64,000 bases of DNA from Anaerosacchariphilus polymeriproducens (GTDB taxonomy: Bacteria; Bacillota; Clostridia; Lachnospirales; Lachnospiraceae), in contig NZ_QRCT01000034.1 in the NCBI RefSeq assembly GCF_003363435.1, forward strand, positions 1 to 64,000, read 5' to 3'. The notes under the pieces were generated by a model. The model was not told the origin of the DNA. It did not search any database and saw nothing but the letters and a program-made list of their open reading frames with translations. Each line of letters opens with the position of its first letter. Positions within the stretch are counted from its first letter, which is position 1. Both the position numbers and the translations under genes were made by a program. Below, piece by piece: positions 43,943 through 52,784 of this stretch.

Positions 43943-43982
43943 TATAATAGAATATAATTATATTAAAGTGAAATCGATTACA
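43943..43982 (+). promoter_or_regulatory. scrA promoter with LacI/CcpA-type operator
   Basis: TATAAT at 43943-43948 (a second at 43953-43958). TGAAATCGATTACA (43969-43982) is a near-perfect palindrome with central CG. It fits both a ScrR-type operator and the CcpA cre consensus TGWNANCGNTNWCA, and lies just after the -10, where a bound repressor blocks initiation. The -35 is weak. Confidence 0.65.
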
Positions 43983-44074
43983 CACAATAAAGATTGCAAA
44001 ATCAATGTAACAAGTAGTTAAAATAAAATTGTATATGATATAGATATCATATCAGGGGTAGAAGGAGGAGAATT

Positions 44075-45943
44075 ATGAATTATAAAGATACTGCAAAGCA
44101 GATATATGACTCAATTGGTAAAAAGGAAAATATTATTTCTGCGGCACATTGTGCAACCAGGCTACGTTTGGTGATAGCTAACAATAAAGAGATCAAGAAA
44201 GAAGCTCTCGAAAATATTGAGGGTGTAAAAGGTGTTTTTGAAGCTTCGGGCCAATTACAAATTATATTGGGTACTGGTACTGTCAATAAAGTATTTGATG
44301 AATTTATTGTAATGGCTGGTATTGAAGCTCAGACAAAAGATGAAGTAAAGAAAATAGCGGTAGAAAAACAGAATATATTTAAAAGGGCTGTTAAAACATT
44401 AGGAGATATTTTTGTCCCGATTATTCCGGCTATTGTTGCAAGTGGATTACTTATGGGATTATTAGAGGGATTATGTAAAGTATATCCTCAAATGGCAGAA
44501 TCAGGTACTTATTCTATTGTACATTTGTTTAGTAATGCTGCGTTTGTATTCTTACCGATTTTGATTGCAATGAGTGCGGCAAAGACATTTGGCGGAAATA
44601 TTTATTTAGGTGCTGTAATCGGAATGATTATGATCCATCCTGATCTTTTGAATGCTTGGGGAGTTGCTACTGCAGAATCGATACCGAAAGCATCTACTTG
44701 GTTCGGTCTATTTGAAACGCCGATGGTGGGTTATCAGGGGCACGTGATTCCTGTAGTCATAGCAGTATGGATCATGTCTATGATAGAAAAGAAATTGCAC
44801 AAAATTGTTCCGGAAATCATTGATTTATTTGTTACTCCATTTTTAAGTGTACTTATAACAGGATATCTGACATTGACAATCATTGGACCTGTATTTTCAG
44901 TATTAGAAAATTATGTTTTAAAAGGTGCTGGTCTGTTGATTACGCTACCTTTTGGTGTAGGAGCCTTTTTGGCAGGAGCAGTATATGCACCAACTGTAGT
45001 TGCAGGGGTCCATCATATGTATAATGCATTGGAAGCTGGACTTTTAAGCAGCACGAATTTGAATACCTGGATGCCAATTGCCACAGCAGCAAATGTAGGT
45101 CAAGCAGGAGCAGCACTTGCGGTTGCATTAAAAACAAAAAATAAAAAGTTGAAATCTATGGCATTACCAGCGTCTCTTTCTGCCTTTTTAGGAATTACAG
45201 AACCTGCAATTTTCGGTGTGAATATAAGATTTATGAAAGCATTTGCAGCCGGTTGTATCGGAGGGGCATGTGGTGCACTGATTGGAGCAGTTTTAAAGGT
45301 TGGAGCCAGTGCCTATGGTGTGACAGGTCTGTTTGGATTTTTGATTACCACAGATTATACGATTCAATATTTAATTTTAATGAGTGTTTCCATTGGGGTT
45401 TCATTTATTCTATCTTGGATCATGTTTAAGGATGAAAATAAAAATACAAATTCCACATTAAAAAAAAGTGAAAATAATCAACCGGAAGCAATAGAGGAGT
45501 TGTTTGGGAGTCCAATTGAGGGAAGAACTATTTCATTAGCTGATGTTCCGGATGAAACGTTCCGTTCTGAAATGCTTGGTAAAGGGATGGCCATAATTCC
45601 GTCTTCTGGTAAAGTAGCATCACCATGTGATGGAAAAGTAACGACAGTATTTGATACAAAACATGCCATAGGAATTATCTCTTCGAAAGGAGCAGAATTA
45701 TTAATTCATATAGGTCTTGATACGGTAAAGTTAAATGGGAAATATTTTACAATTCATGTAAAAGAAGGCGCTGAAGTTAAAAAAGGTGATGTGATAGCAT
45801 CCTTTGATGTCGGAAAAATTAAGGAAGCCGGATATGATACAGTAACACCGTTCATCATTACCAATTCCGATGACTATAAACAGATAGAAGCAGAAACAGG
45901 AAAAGAAGTAAAAATTTCAGAAACCATACTTTCTGCAAAATAA
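44075..45943 (+). CDS. scrA: Sucrose-type PTS EIIBCA
   Basis: 622 aa, three PTS domains in one chain. EIIB (1-~85) with phospho-Cys26 in HCATRLRL; EIIC (~105-455), ~10 membrane helices with GITEPAIFGV; EIIA (~475-622), glucose type, with LLIHIGLDTVKL holding the phospho-His. It takes up sucrose (or a related beta-glucoside or trehalose) and delivers it phosphorylated. GH32 hydrolase downstream favours sucrose. Confidence 0.88.
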   Translation: MNYKDTAKQIYDSIGKKENIISAAHCATRLRLVIANNKEIKKEALENIEGVKGVFEASGQLQIILGTGTVNKVFDEFIVMAGIEAQTKDEVKKIAVEKQNIFKRAVKTLGDIFVPIIPAIVASGLLMGLLEGLCKVYPQMAESGTYSIVHLFSNAAFVFLPILIAMSAAKTFGGNIYLGAVIGMIMIHPDLLNAWGVATAESIPKASTWFGLFETPMVGYQGHVIPVVIAVWIMSMIEKKLHKIVPEIIDLFVTPFLSVLITGYLTLTIIGPVFSVLENYVLKGAGLLITLPFGVGAFLAGAVYAPTVVAGVHHMYNALEAGLLSSTNLNTWMPIATAANVGQAGAALAVALKTKNKKLKSMALPASLSAFLGITEPAIFGVNIRFMKAFAAGCIGGACGALIGAVLKVGASAYGVTGLFGFLITTDYTIQYLILMSVSIGVSFILSWIMFKDENKNTNSTLKKSENNQPEAIEELFGSPIEGRTISLADVPDETFRSEMLGKGMAIIPSSGKVASPCDGKVTTVFDTKHAIGIISSKGAELLIHIGLDTVKLNGKYFTIHVKEGAEVKKGDVIASFDVGKIKEAGYDTVTPFIITNSDDYKQIEAETGKEVKISETILSAK

Positions 45944-45960
45944 ATTTTAAGGAGTTAGAA

Positions 45961-47394
45961 ATGAAATTACAGACGAGAGAATTATTAGACAAAGTAAAAG
46001 CAGCGGAAGAGGAACTAGAAAAAATCAATAAGGATCCGTGGAGACTGAAATTTCATTTGATGCCGCCGGTAGGCTGGATCAATGATCCGAATGGGTTGTG
46101 TCAAATGAATGGGATCTATCATGTGTTTTTTCAGTATTCACCTTTAGAAGCTGCTGGTGGGATTAAGTTCTGGGGACATTATACAAGTTCTGATTTACTT
46201 GAATGGAATTATGAAGGAGTAACGCTGGTTCCGGATCAAGAATTTGACCGGGATGGCATTTATTCCGGATCAAGTTTTATTGAAAATGATCAGATGCATA
46301 TCTTCTATACCGGGAATGTAAAAGAAGAAGGTGATCATGACTATGTCCGCAAAGGCAGAGGGGCTGCTACTATCTATGTGAAATATCAAGAGAATACGGT
46401 ATTAATCAGTAAAGCGCCTGTTCTCAGAAACGAAGATTATCCCGAACATTATTCTTGTCATATAAGAGATCCGAAAGTCTGGAAAGAAGATAATCAATAC
46501 TTTATGGTATTGGGTGGTAGAACACTTGATGATGAAGGCAGGGTATTAGTTTATACATCAAAAGATTTAAAACAATGGAAATTGTGTAATGAATTAAAAA
46601 CTAAAGAAACTTTTGGTTATATGTGGGAATGTCCCGACTTGTTTGAAATTGATGGACAAAATTTGTTATCCATCTCACCGCAAGGATTAATTCGTGAAAA
46701 TTTCAGATTTCAAAATATTTATCAGTCAGGATACTTTTATTTAGATGGAGATTTTCGTTCTGATTATCAATTAAGGGATTTTGAAGAGTGGGATTATGGG
46801 TTCGATTTTTATGCACCACAGACATTTTTGGATGAAAAAGGAAGAAGAATCATAATAGGATGGATGGGTATGTCCGATTCCGATCTGGAATATCAAAATC
46901 CTACGATAGAAAATGGATGGCAACATGCGTTAACTATGCTTCGTGAAATCAGTATGAAAGATGGACAGATATTTCAAACACCAGTCAAAGAATATCTGGA
47001 ATTGAGAGATGAATTAATTGAAGTTGAAAATAAAACAAAAATCAGGAATTTGGAAACGTTTGAATTAGAAGTAAAACAAGGAGGAATAGAAGATTTAGAA
47101 TTTATTTTCTCAGAAGGTCTGGTATTGAAATATAATGTTCAGGAAGAATTATTTTCTATGGAGTTTATCAATGAATTAGGAGCCGGTAGAACAATAAGAA
47201 AAGTAAAGATAAAAAGTTTGAAATCTTTACATATGTTTGTGGATACTTCATCAATTGAACTATTTTTGAATGATGGCGAGAAAGTATTAACAACCAGATA
47301 TTATAACAGCTCAACAGAAAATACAATTCAGTTTGTTGCTGGAACGGCCGAAATTAATATTTGGAAAATGAAAAATATGACAGTAAATTATTGA
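45961..47394 (+). CDS. scrB: Sucrose-6-phosphate hydrolase (GH32)
   Basis: 477 aa. GH32 motifs: WINDPNG with nucleophile D42, HIRDPKVW (transition-state Asp), and WECPDLFEI with the acid/base Glu; a C-terminal beta-sandwich follows. It has no signal peptide, so acts inside on sucrose-6-phosphate delivered by the PTS. AAGGAG before the ATG; it follows scrA by 17 bp. Confidence 0.93.
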   Translation: MKLQTRELLDKVKAAEEELEKINKDPWRLKFHLMPPVGWINDPNGLCQMNGIYHVFFQYSPLEAAGGIKFWGHYTSSDLLEWNYEGVTLVPDQEFDRDGIYSGSSFIENDQMHIFYTGNVKEEGDHDYVRKGRGAATIYVKYQENTVLISKAPVLRNEDYPEHYSCHIRDPKVWKEDNQYFMVLGGRTLDDEGRVLVYTSKDLKQWKLCNELKTKETFGYMWECPDLFEIDGQNLLSISPQGLIRENFRFQNIYQSGYFYLDGDFRSDYQLRDFEEWDYGFDFYAPQTFLDEKGRRIIIGWMGMSDSDLEYQNPTIENGWQHALTMLREISMKDGQIFQTPVKEYLELRDELIEVENKTKIRNLETFELEVKQGGIEDLEFIFSEGLVLKYNVQEELFSMEFINELGAGRTIRKVKIKSLKSLHMFVDTSSIELFLNDGEKVLTTRYYNSSTENTIQFVAGTAEINIWKMKNMTVNY

Positions 47395-47428
47395 TTTATT
47401 GGAACTATTTATTAAAATTATCTTAGAA

Positions 47429-47468
47429 AATGAGTGTCAAGAAAAAATACTTGACACTCATTGCTTTT
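47429..47468 (+). terminator. scrB terminator overlapping the ylxM promoter
   Basis: AATGAGTGTCAAG (47429-47441) pairs perfectly, 13 bp, with CTTGACACTCATT (47450-47462), 8-nt loop, then GCTTTTTG. The TTGACA in the right arm is also the -35 of the next promoter. Confidence 0.85.
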
Positions 47469-47479
47469 TGTTATATGAT
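47451..47479 (+). promoter_or_regulatory. Promoter for ylxM-ffh
   Basis: TTGACA (47451-47456), 17-base spacer, TATGAT (47474-47479). Start of transcription would be near 47486, so the ylxM start at 47495 has a very short leader. Confidence 0.8.
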
Positions 47480-47494
47480 GGCATAGGTGATGAA

Positions 47495-47842
47495 ATGGAA
47501 AAGATTGTAGAGCAAGCATATTTATATGATTTTTATGGTGAATTGCTGACACATCATCAGCGAAAAGTTTATGAAGACTTTGTTTTAAATGATTTTTCTT
47601 TAAGTGAAATAGCAGAAAAGCAAGGAATCAGCCGACAAGGTGTTCATGATTTAATCAAAAGATGTAATAAGATTTTAGAAGAATATGAAGATAAATTGAA
47701 ATTAGTTGAGAAATTCATAATCACAAAAGAACGTGTCTGCAAAATTTTGCAAATTGCAGAAGAATTTCAACAGCAAAATGGGAAACTTGAACAAATTAAG
47801 GAAATAGAAAACCTGTCAACTGAGATTTTAAAGGAGTTATAA
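47495..47842 (+). CDS. ylxM: YlxM/p13-like helix-turn-helix SRP accessory protein
   Basis: 115 aa. Helix-turn-helix in residues ~18-60 (LTHHQRKVYEDFVLNDFSL, EIAEKQGISRQGVHDLIKR). YlxM stands before ffh in most Firmicutes and modulates SRP activity. The longer frame from 47399 would include the terminator and promoter and was rejected; ATG at 47495 agrees with family length. The ffh ATG follows by 3 bp. Confidence 0.88.
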   Translation: MEKIVEQAYLYDFYGELLTHHQRKVYEDFVLNDFSLSEIAEKQGISRQGVHDLIKRCNKILEEYEDKLKLVEKFIITKERVCKILQIAEEFQQQNGKLEQIKEIENLSTEILKEL

Positions 47843-47845
47843 TTC

Positions 47846-49201
47846 ATGGCATTTGAAAACTTATCTGATAAATTACAGAATGTTTTTAAAAATTTAAGAA
47901 GTAAAGGACGTCTTACAGAAGCTGATGTAAAGGCTGCATTGAAGGAAGTTAAGATGGCATTGCTGGAAGCTGATGTAAACTTCAAAGTTGTGAAGCAATT
48001 TATTAAAGCAGTTCAGGAGCGGGCTATTGGGCAGGATGTAATGAATGGCTTGAATCCGGGACAAATGGTAATTAAAATTGTGAATGAAGAAATGGTTGCT
48101 TTAATGGGCAACGAGACAACAGAGATTGCTTTAAAACCCGGAAATGAAATCACCATTATTATGATGGTGGGACTTCAAGGTGCAGGTAAGACAACGACGA
48201 CTGCTAAACTTGCGGGACTATTTAAGAAAAAAGGAAGAAAACCTTTATTGGCAGCCTGCGATATCTATCGACCGGCAGCCATTCAGCAGTTACACATTAA
48301 TGGTGAGAAGCAGGGCGTTGAAGTTTTTTCAATGGGAGACAAAAATAAACCGGTAGATATAGCGAAAGCAGCAGTGGAACATGCATCAAAAAATGGCTAT
48401 AATACACTGATTATTGATACGGCAGGACGCCTTCATGTAGATGAATCCATGATGGAAGAATTGCAAGAGTTGAAAAAGAATATACAAATCGATCAATGCA
48501 TTTTGGTAGTAGATGCTATGACTGGTCAGGATGCGGTGAATGTTTCGGAAACATTTAACGAAAAAATTGGGATTGATGGCGTAATTCTGACAAAATTAGA
48601 TGGTGATACCAGAGGTGGTGCAGCACTTTCCATTCGTTCTGTGACCGGAAGACCTATATTATATGTAGGTATGGGTGAGAAACTTACTGATTTAGAACAG
48701 TTTTATCCGGATCGTATGGCTTCCAGAATTCTTGGAATGGGAGATGTACTGACTCTTATCGATAAAGTATCTGCAGAGGTGGATGAAGAAAAAGCCAAGG
48801 CACTTGAGCAGAAAATGAAGAAGGCAGAATTTGGATTTGATGATTATCTGGAATCCATGGCTCAAATGAAAAAAATGGGTGGTCTTTCCAGCATTTTAAG
48901 CATGCTGCCGGGAGTAGGCAGCCAGATGAAACAGATTGAAGAAGCCATGGATGAGAAGAAAATGGCTCAAACGGAAGGTATTATTCTTTCGATGACTCCA
49001 AAGGAAAGAAGCAATCCATCTATTTTAAACCCTAGCAGAAAAAGAAGAATCGCACAGGGAGCAGGCGTCGACATCAGTGAGGTGAACCGTTTGGTCAAGC
49101 AATTTGAACAAATGAGGAAAGTGATGAAGAGTATGCCCAAAAATATGGGTGGTTTCCCAGGACTTGGTGGTTCAAAAGGTAAGTTCAAACTTCCTTTTTA
49201 A
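47846..49201 (+). CDS. ffh: Signal recognition particle protein Ffh
   Basis: 451 aa. N domain, then GTPase G domain with GLQGAGKTTTTAKLA (~108-122), CDIYRPAAIQQL, DTAGRLHVDESMM, and TKLDGDTRGG; the methionine-rich M domain (~300-451) ends GSKGKFKLPF. It binds signal peptides and 4.5S RNA and is the partner of FtsY. Confidence 0.97.
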   Translation: MAFENLSDKLQNVFKNLRSKGRLTEADVKAALKEVKMALLEADVNFKVVKQFIKAVQERAIGQDVMNGLNPGQMVIKIVNEEMVALMGNETTEIALKPGNEITIIMMVGLQGAGKTTTTAKLAGLFKKKGRKPLLAACDIYRPAAIQQLHINGEKQGVEVFSMGDKNKPVDIAKAAVEHASKNGYNTLIIDTAGRLHVDESMMEELQELKKNIQIDQCILVVDAMTGQDAVNVSETFNEKIGIDGVILTKLDGDTRGGAALSIRSVTGRPILYVGMGEKLTDLEQFYPDRMASRILGMGDVLTLIDKVSAEVDEEKAKALEQKMKKAEFGFDDYLESMAQMKKMGGLSSILSMLPGVGSQMKQIEEAMDEKKMAQTEGIILSMTPKERSNPSILNPSRKRRIAQGAGVDISEVNRLVKQFEQMRKVMKSMPKNMGGFPGLGGSKGKFKLPF

Positions 49202-49278
49202 CATAAAAGTAGAAAATACACATTGTGATATTTCTATTTAATAATATTCTAAATGCACATTGCAAGGAGGTGAAAGTA

Positions 49279-49524
49279 ATGGCAGTAAAAATCAGATTAA
49301 GAAGAATGGGACAAAAGAAAGCTCCTTTCTATAGAATAGTAGTAGCAGATTCCAGATCTCCAAGAGATGGTAAATGTATCGAAGAAATTGGTACTTACGA
49401 TCCAACAAAGAATCCAAGTGAGTTCAAAGTAAATGAAGAATTAGCAAAAAAATGGTTAGCTAATGGCGCACAAACTACAGAAGTTGTTGGAAAAATTTTC
49501 AAAGCAGCTGGTATTGAAAAATAA
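49279..49524 (+). CDS. rpsP: Ribosomal protein bS16
   Basis: 81 aa. [23 protein letters not shown] is written here in part only: the start [19 protein letters not shown] is the S16 signature. AGGAGGTG is 8 bases upstream of the ATG at 49279. The family is a small-subunit assembly protein. The usual ffh-rpsP-khpA-rimM-trmD order is kept. Confidence 0.96.
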   Translation: MAVKIRLRRMGQKKAPFYRIVVADSRSPRDGKCIEEIGTYDPTKNPSEFKVNEELAKKWLANGAQTTEVVGKIFKAAGIEK

Positions 49525-49559
49525 ATCCCAGGATTGGCTACCCTTAGTGAGGTGACGTA

Positions 49560-49790
49560 ATGAAAGAATTAGTAGAAGTAATAGCAAAAGCTTTAGTGGA
49601 TTTTCCGGAAGAAGTGGTTGTTACAGAAACAGAAGATGAAAAAGCAATTCTTGTAGAACTACGTGTTGCTCAGTCTGATATGGGTAAAGTCATAGGCAAA
49701 CAGGGACGCATTGCGAAAGCCATTCGTTCCGTTGTGAAAGCGGCAGCATCCAAAGAGGATAAAAAAGTAAATGTAGAAATTCTACAGTAA
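49560..49790 (+). CDS. khpA: KH-domain RNA-binding protein KhpA (YlqC)
   Basis: 76 aa, one KH domain with the GxxG loop in VIGKQGRIAKAIRSVV. KhpA forms a dimer with KhpB (EloR) and binds many RNAs, linked to cell elongation in Firmicutes. GAGGTGA just before the ATG. Confidence 0.93.
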   Translation: MKELVEVIAKALVDFPEEVVVTETEDEKAILVELRVAQSDMGKVIGKQGRIAKAIRSVVKAAASKEDKKVNVEILQ

Positions 49791-49847
49791 AGTAAAGGAG
49801 GCTATTCCAAATAGATTTTAATTTGGGACAGCCTCATTTTACTTTTT
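49790..49847 (+). terminator. Terminator after khpA
   Basis: Long hairpin: AAGTAAA...GAGGCT (49790-49804) pairs with AGCCTCATTTTACTT (49830-49844); TCCAAAT/ATTTGGGA extends the inner stem. Ends in TTTTT. Confidence 0.8.
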
Positions 49848-49890
49848 GAGAATCCTTATAAATTTAATATGATAGCCTTAGGAGGACAGA

Positions 49891-50397
49891 ATGGAACAGT
49901 TATTACAAGTAGGAGTTATCACTTCCACTCATGGTATTCGTGGCGAAGTCAAAGTATTTCCAACGACAGATGATGTGAAGCGGTTTAAAGAATTGAAAGA
50001 AATAATTTTAGAAACAGGAAAAGAACAATTATTACTTGAAATTGAGAATGTGAAATTCTTCAAACAATTTGCTATTCTCAAGTTCAAAGGAATTGATAAT
50101 ATAAATGACATTGAAAAATATAAAGGAAAATCTCTATATGTAACAAGGGAACATGCAGTGACATTGGAAGAGGGGGAGTACTTTATAGCGGACATGATAG
50201 GATTGGAAGTCTGGAATGAAGAGGAAGAAAAAATAGGGATTTTGGAAGATGTACTTTTGACCGGTGCAAATGACGTATATATCATTAAGAAGAATGATGG
50301 GAAAGAGTTACTGCTTCCGGCTATCAAAGAGTGTGTATTAGATATTGACATGAAAGAAAAAAAGATGAAAGTTCATGTTTTAAGTGGACTGGAATAA
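49891..50397 (+). CDS. rimM: 16S rRNA processing protein RimM
   Basis: 168 aa. N-terminal RimM beta barrel ([20 protein letters not shown]) and C-terminal PRC barrel ([35 protein letters not shown]). It helps assemble the 30S head. TrmD start follows after 16 bp, as usual. Confidence 0.95.
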   Translation: MEQLLQVGVITSTHGIRGEVKVFPTTDDVKRFKELKEIILETGKEQLLLEIENVKFFKQFAILKFKGIDNINDIEKYKGKSLYVTREHAVTLEEGEYFIADMIGLEVWNEEEEKIGILEDVLLTGANDVYIIKKNDGKELLLPAIKECVLDIDMKEKKMKVHVLSGLE

Positions 50398-50413
50398 AAG
50401 GTTTGGTGGTAAA

Positions 50414-51133
50414 ATGAATTTTCATATAATGACATTATTCAAAGAAATGGTATTGGACGGGTTAAATACCAGCATTATTGGGAAAGCAGTAGAAAAAGGT
50501 GTTATAACAATAGATGCTGTTGATATAAGAGAATACTCAACGAACAAACATAAGAAGGTAGATGATTACCCATATGGAGGCGGTGCAGGTATGGTCATGC
50601 AGGCAGAACCTGTATATGCAGCATATCAATCAATAGCAGATAAAATAGGACAAAAAGCGAGAGTCATATATCTTACTCCACAAGGACAAACTTTCAATCA
50701 AAAAATGGCAGAAGAGTTTGCAAAAGAGGAAGATTTGATTTTTTTATGTGGGCATTATGAAGGAATTGATGAGAGAGTATTAGATAAAATTGTAACGGAT
50801 TATGTATCAATTGGTGATTATGTACTAACGGGCGGTGAACTACCGGCTATGGTTATGATTGATGCAATAGCAAGGTTGGTACCAGGTGTTTTGAATAATG
50901 ATGTATCTGCTGAATTTGAATCCTTTCATGACAATTTGTTAGAATATCCTCAATATAGCAGGCCTGAAACTTGGAGAGATGAAAAAGTACCAGATGTTTT
51001 ATTGTCAGGTCATCATGGAAATGTTGCCAAATGGAGAAGGGAACAGTCCGTTCTGAGAACTGCGGAGAGAAGACCAGATTTATTGGAAAAAGCGGAACTT
51101 TCCGTGGAAGAAAGAAAACGATTTAATTTGTAG
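50414..51133 (+). CDS. trmD: tRNA (guanine37-N1)-methyltransferase TrmD
   Basis: 239 aa. SPOUT methyltransferase with trefoil-knot motif SIGDYVLTGGELPAMVMIDA and active-site GGGAGMVMQAEP. It makes m1G37 in tRNAs reading CNN codons and prevents +1 frameshifts. Start at 50414 after GGTGGT; the frame opening upstream overlaps rimM. Confidence 0.96.
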   Translation: MNFHIMTLFKEMVLDGLNTSIIGKAVEKGVITIDAVDIREYSTNKHKKVDDYPYGGGAGMVMQAEPVYAAYQSIADKIGQKARVIYLTPQGQTFNQKMAEEFAKEEDLIFLCGHYEGIDERVLDKIVTDYVSIGDYVLTGGELPAMVMIDAIARLVPGVLNNDVSAEFESFHDNLLEYPQYSRPETWRDEKVPDVLLSGHHGNVAKWRREQSVLRTAERRPDLLEKAELSVEERKRFNL

Positions 51134-51238
51134 TTTTAGGTCTGGATCTCATGAAAAATTATCTTTTATTTTGTAAAATAATTGCATATCTGCTTGAAAA
51201 GAGTAAATACTATTTCTAAAAATGGATAAGGAGAAATC

Positions 51239-52708
51239 ATGGAAGAGCAGATTAAAAAAAATAATCCAGGATGGAATTTTGATAATAGTTATTTACGATT
51301 ACCTGATACTTTCTATAGCTTTAACGATTTGAACCCGGTAAATTCACCAAAAATGATTAAATTAAATGAATCCTTAGCGAAAGATTTAGGATTAGATCCT
51401 AATTTATTAAAAAATAAAGAGTCGGTATCTATATTTGCAGGAAATCAAGTACCAGAGGGAGCGACGCCTATAGCACAAGCTTATGCAGGTCATCAGTTTG
51501 GATATTTCACTATGCTGGGAGATGGCAGGGCTTTATTATTAGGAGAGCATATTACACCGTCAGGAGAGAGGTTTGATGTTCAATTAAAGGGTTCCGGTAT
51601 CACGAAATATTCAAGACGTGGAGATGGGCGGGCAGTATTGGGTCCAATGCTCCGAGAATATATAATTAGCGAAGCAATGTATGCATTGGGCATTCCGACT
51701 ACTCGCAGTCTGGCTGTAGTAACAACTGGAGAAAAAGTGATGCGTGAAACTATTTTGCCGGGGGCAGTTTTAACACGTATTGCTTCTAGTCATATTCGTG
51801 TTGGTACATTTGAATTTGCTGCTCAATGGGAAATTTATGAGAATCTTAAAGCTTTGGCCGATTATACGATAAAACGTCATTATCCCGAACTTTTGTCTGA
51901 AGAAAACAGATATATATCATTTCTTCGAGAAGTGGTTAAGAGACAAGCTGAATTAATTGCAAAATGGCAGTTGATTGGTTTTATTCATGGAGTCATGAAT
52001 ACAGATAATGTATCGATAAGCGGAGAAACGATTGATTATGGACCCTGTGCTTTTATGGATATTTATGATCCGGCAACAGTCTTTAGCTCTATTGATACAC
52101 AAGGAAGGTATGCATATGGAAATCAACCCATTATTGCTGTTTGGAATCTTTCAAGATTTGCTGAGACTCTAATACCATTGATTGACGAAGAGCAGAAGAA
52201 AGCAATTGAAATGGCAGAAAATACGGTTTCCGATTTTACAAAAATATTTAGGCAGAATTGGATGGATGGAATGAGGGCAAAACTAGGATTATTCAGTGAA
52301 GAAGGAGAAGATGAAGCACTGATAGAAGAATTGTTAAATATAATGTTAAAAAACAAAGCAGATTATACCAATACATTCCGTTCATTAACTTTGGGTATTT
52401 TAGATGAATTTGAACTAAATGGAGTAGAAGAGTTTATGCAATGGAAGGATAGATGGTCAAAAAGGTTAGAAAGTCAATCGGAAACAAAAGAGGACGTATT
52501 GGCACTTATGAAGAAAAGTAATCCATCTGTTATTCCACGTAATCACCATGTGGAAGCAGCTTTGGATGCCGCCCAAAATAACGATTTTAGCCTGATGGAG
52601 AAACTATTGCATGTTTTAGAATCACCGTTTGCCTATACAGAGGAGCAAAATGAGTATGTAAAAGTTCCTGAACGTAAAACTTGTTATCTGACATATTGTG
52701 GAACATAA
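51239..52708 (+). CDS. selO: SelO-family protein adenylyltransferase (YdiU)
   Basis: 489 aa, the full YdiU/UPF0061 length. Pseudokinase-fold landmarks: [62 protein letters not shown]. The family moves AMP from ATP to protein hydroxyls as a redox response. The last residues are TYCGT, with Cys where eukaryotic SelO has selenocysteine. AAGGAG precedes the ATG. It interrupts the usual trmD-rplS adjacency. Confidence 0.92.
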   Translation: MEEQIKKNNPGWNFDNSYLRLPDTFYSFNDLNPVNSPKMIKLNESLAKDLGLDPNLLKNKESVSIFAGNQVPEGATPIAQAYAGHQFGYFTMLGDGRALLLGEHITPSGERFDVQLKGSGITKYSRRGDGRAVLGPMLREYIISEAMYALGIPTTRSLAVVTTGEKVMRETILPGAVLTRIASSHIRVGTFEFAAQWEIYENLKALADYTIKRHYPELLSEENRYISFLREVVKRQAELIAKWQLIGFIHGVMNTDNVSISGETIDYGPCAFMDIYDPATVFSSIDTQGRYAYGNQPIIAVWNLSRFAETLIPLIDEEQKKAIEMAENTVSDFTKIFRQNWMDGMRAKLGLFSEEGEDEALIEELLNIMLKNKADYTNTFRSLTLGILDEFELNGVEEFMQWKDRWSKRLESQSETKEDVLALMKKSNPSVIPRNHHVEAALDAAQNNDFSLMEKLLHVLESPFAYTEEQNEYVKVPERKTCYLTYCGT

Positions 52709-52718
52709 ATGGTTTATG

Positions 52719-52784
52719 AATTAAGGGAACCTAAGCTCTGGCTCTGGATAAATATCCATTTCCAGAACTTAGATTCCCTAATTT
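52719..52784. terminator. Large compound hairpin between convergent selO and wall hydrolase genes
   Basis: TTAAGGGAA-CCTAAG (52721-52735) pairs with CTTAGATTCCCTAA (52768-52782); inside, TCTGG/CCAGA and GGAT/ATCC form further stem. T-runs are weak on both sides. Likely bidirectional. Confidence 0.55.

Noticed and set aside
49929-50351. 140-aa minus-strand frame in rimM
   Set aside because: Shadow of rimM, low complexity, no SD.
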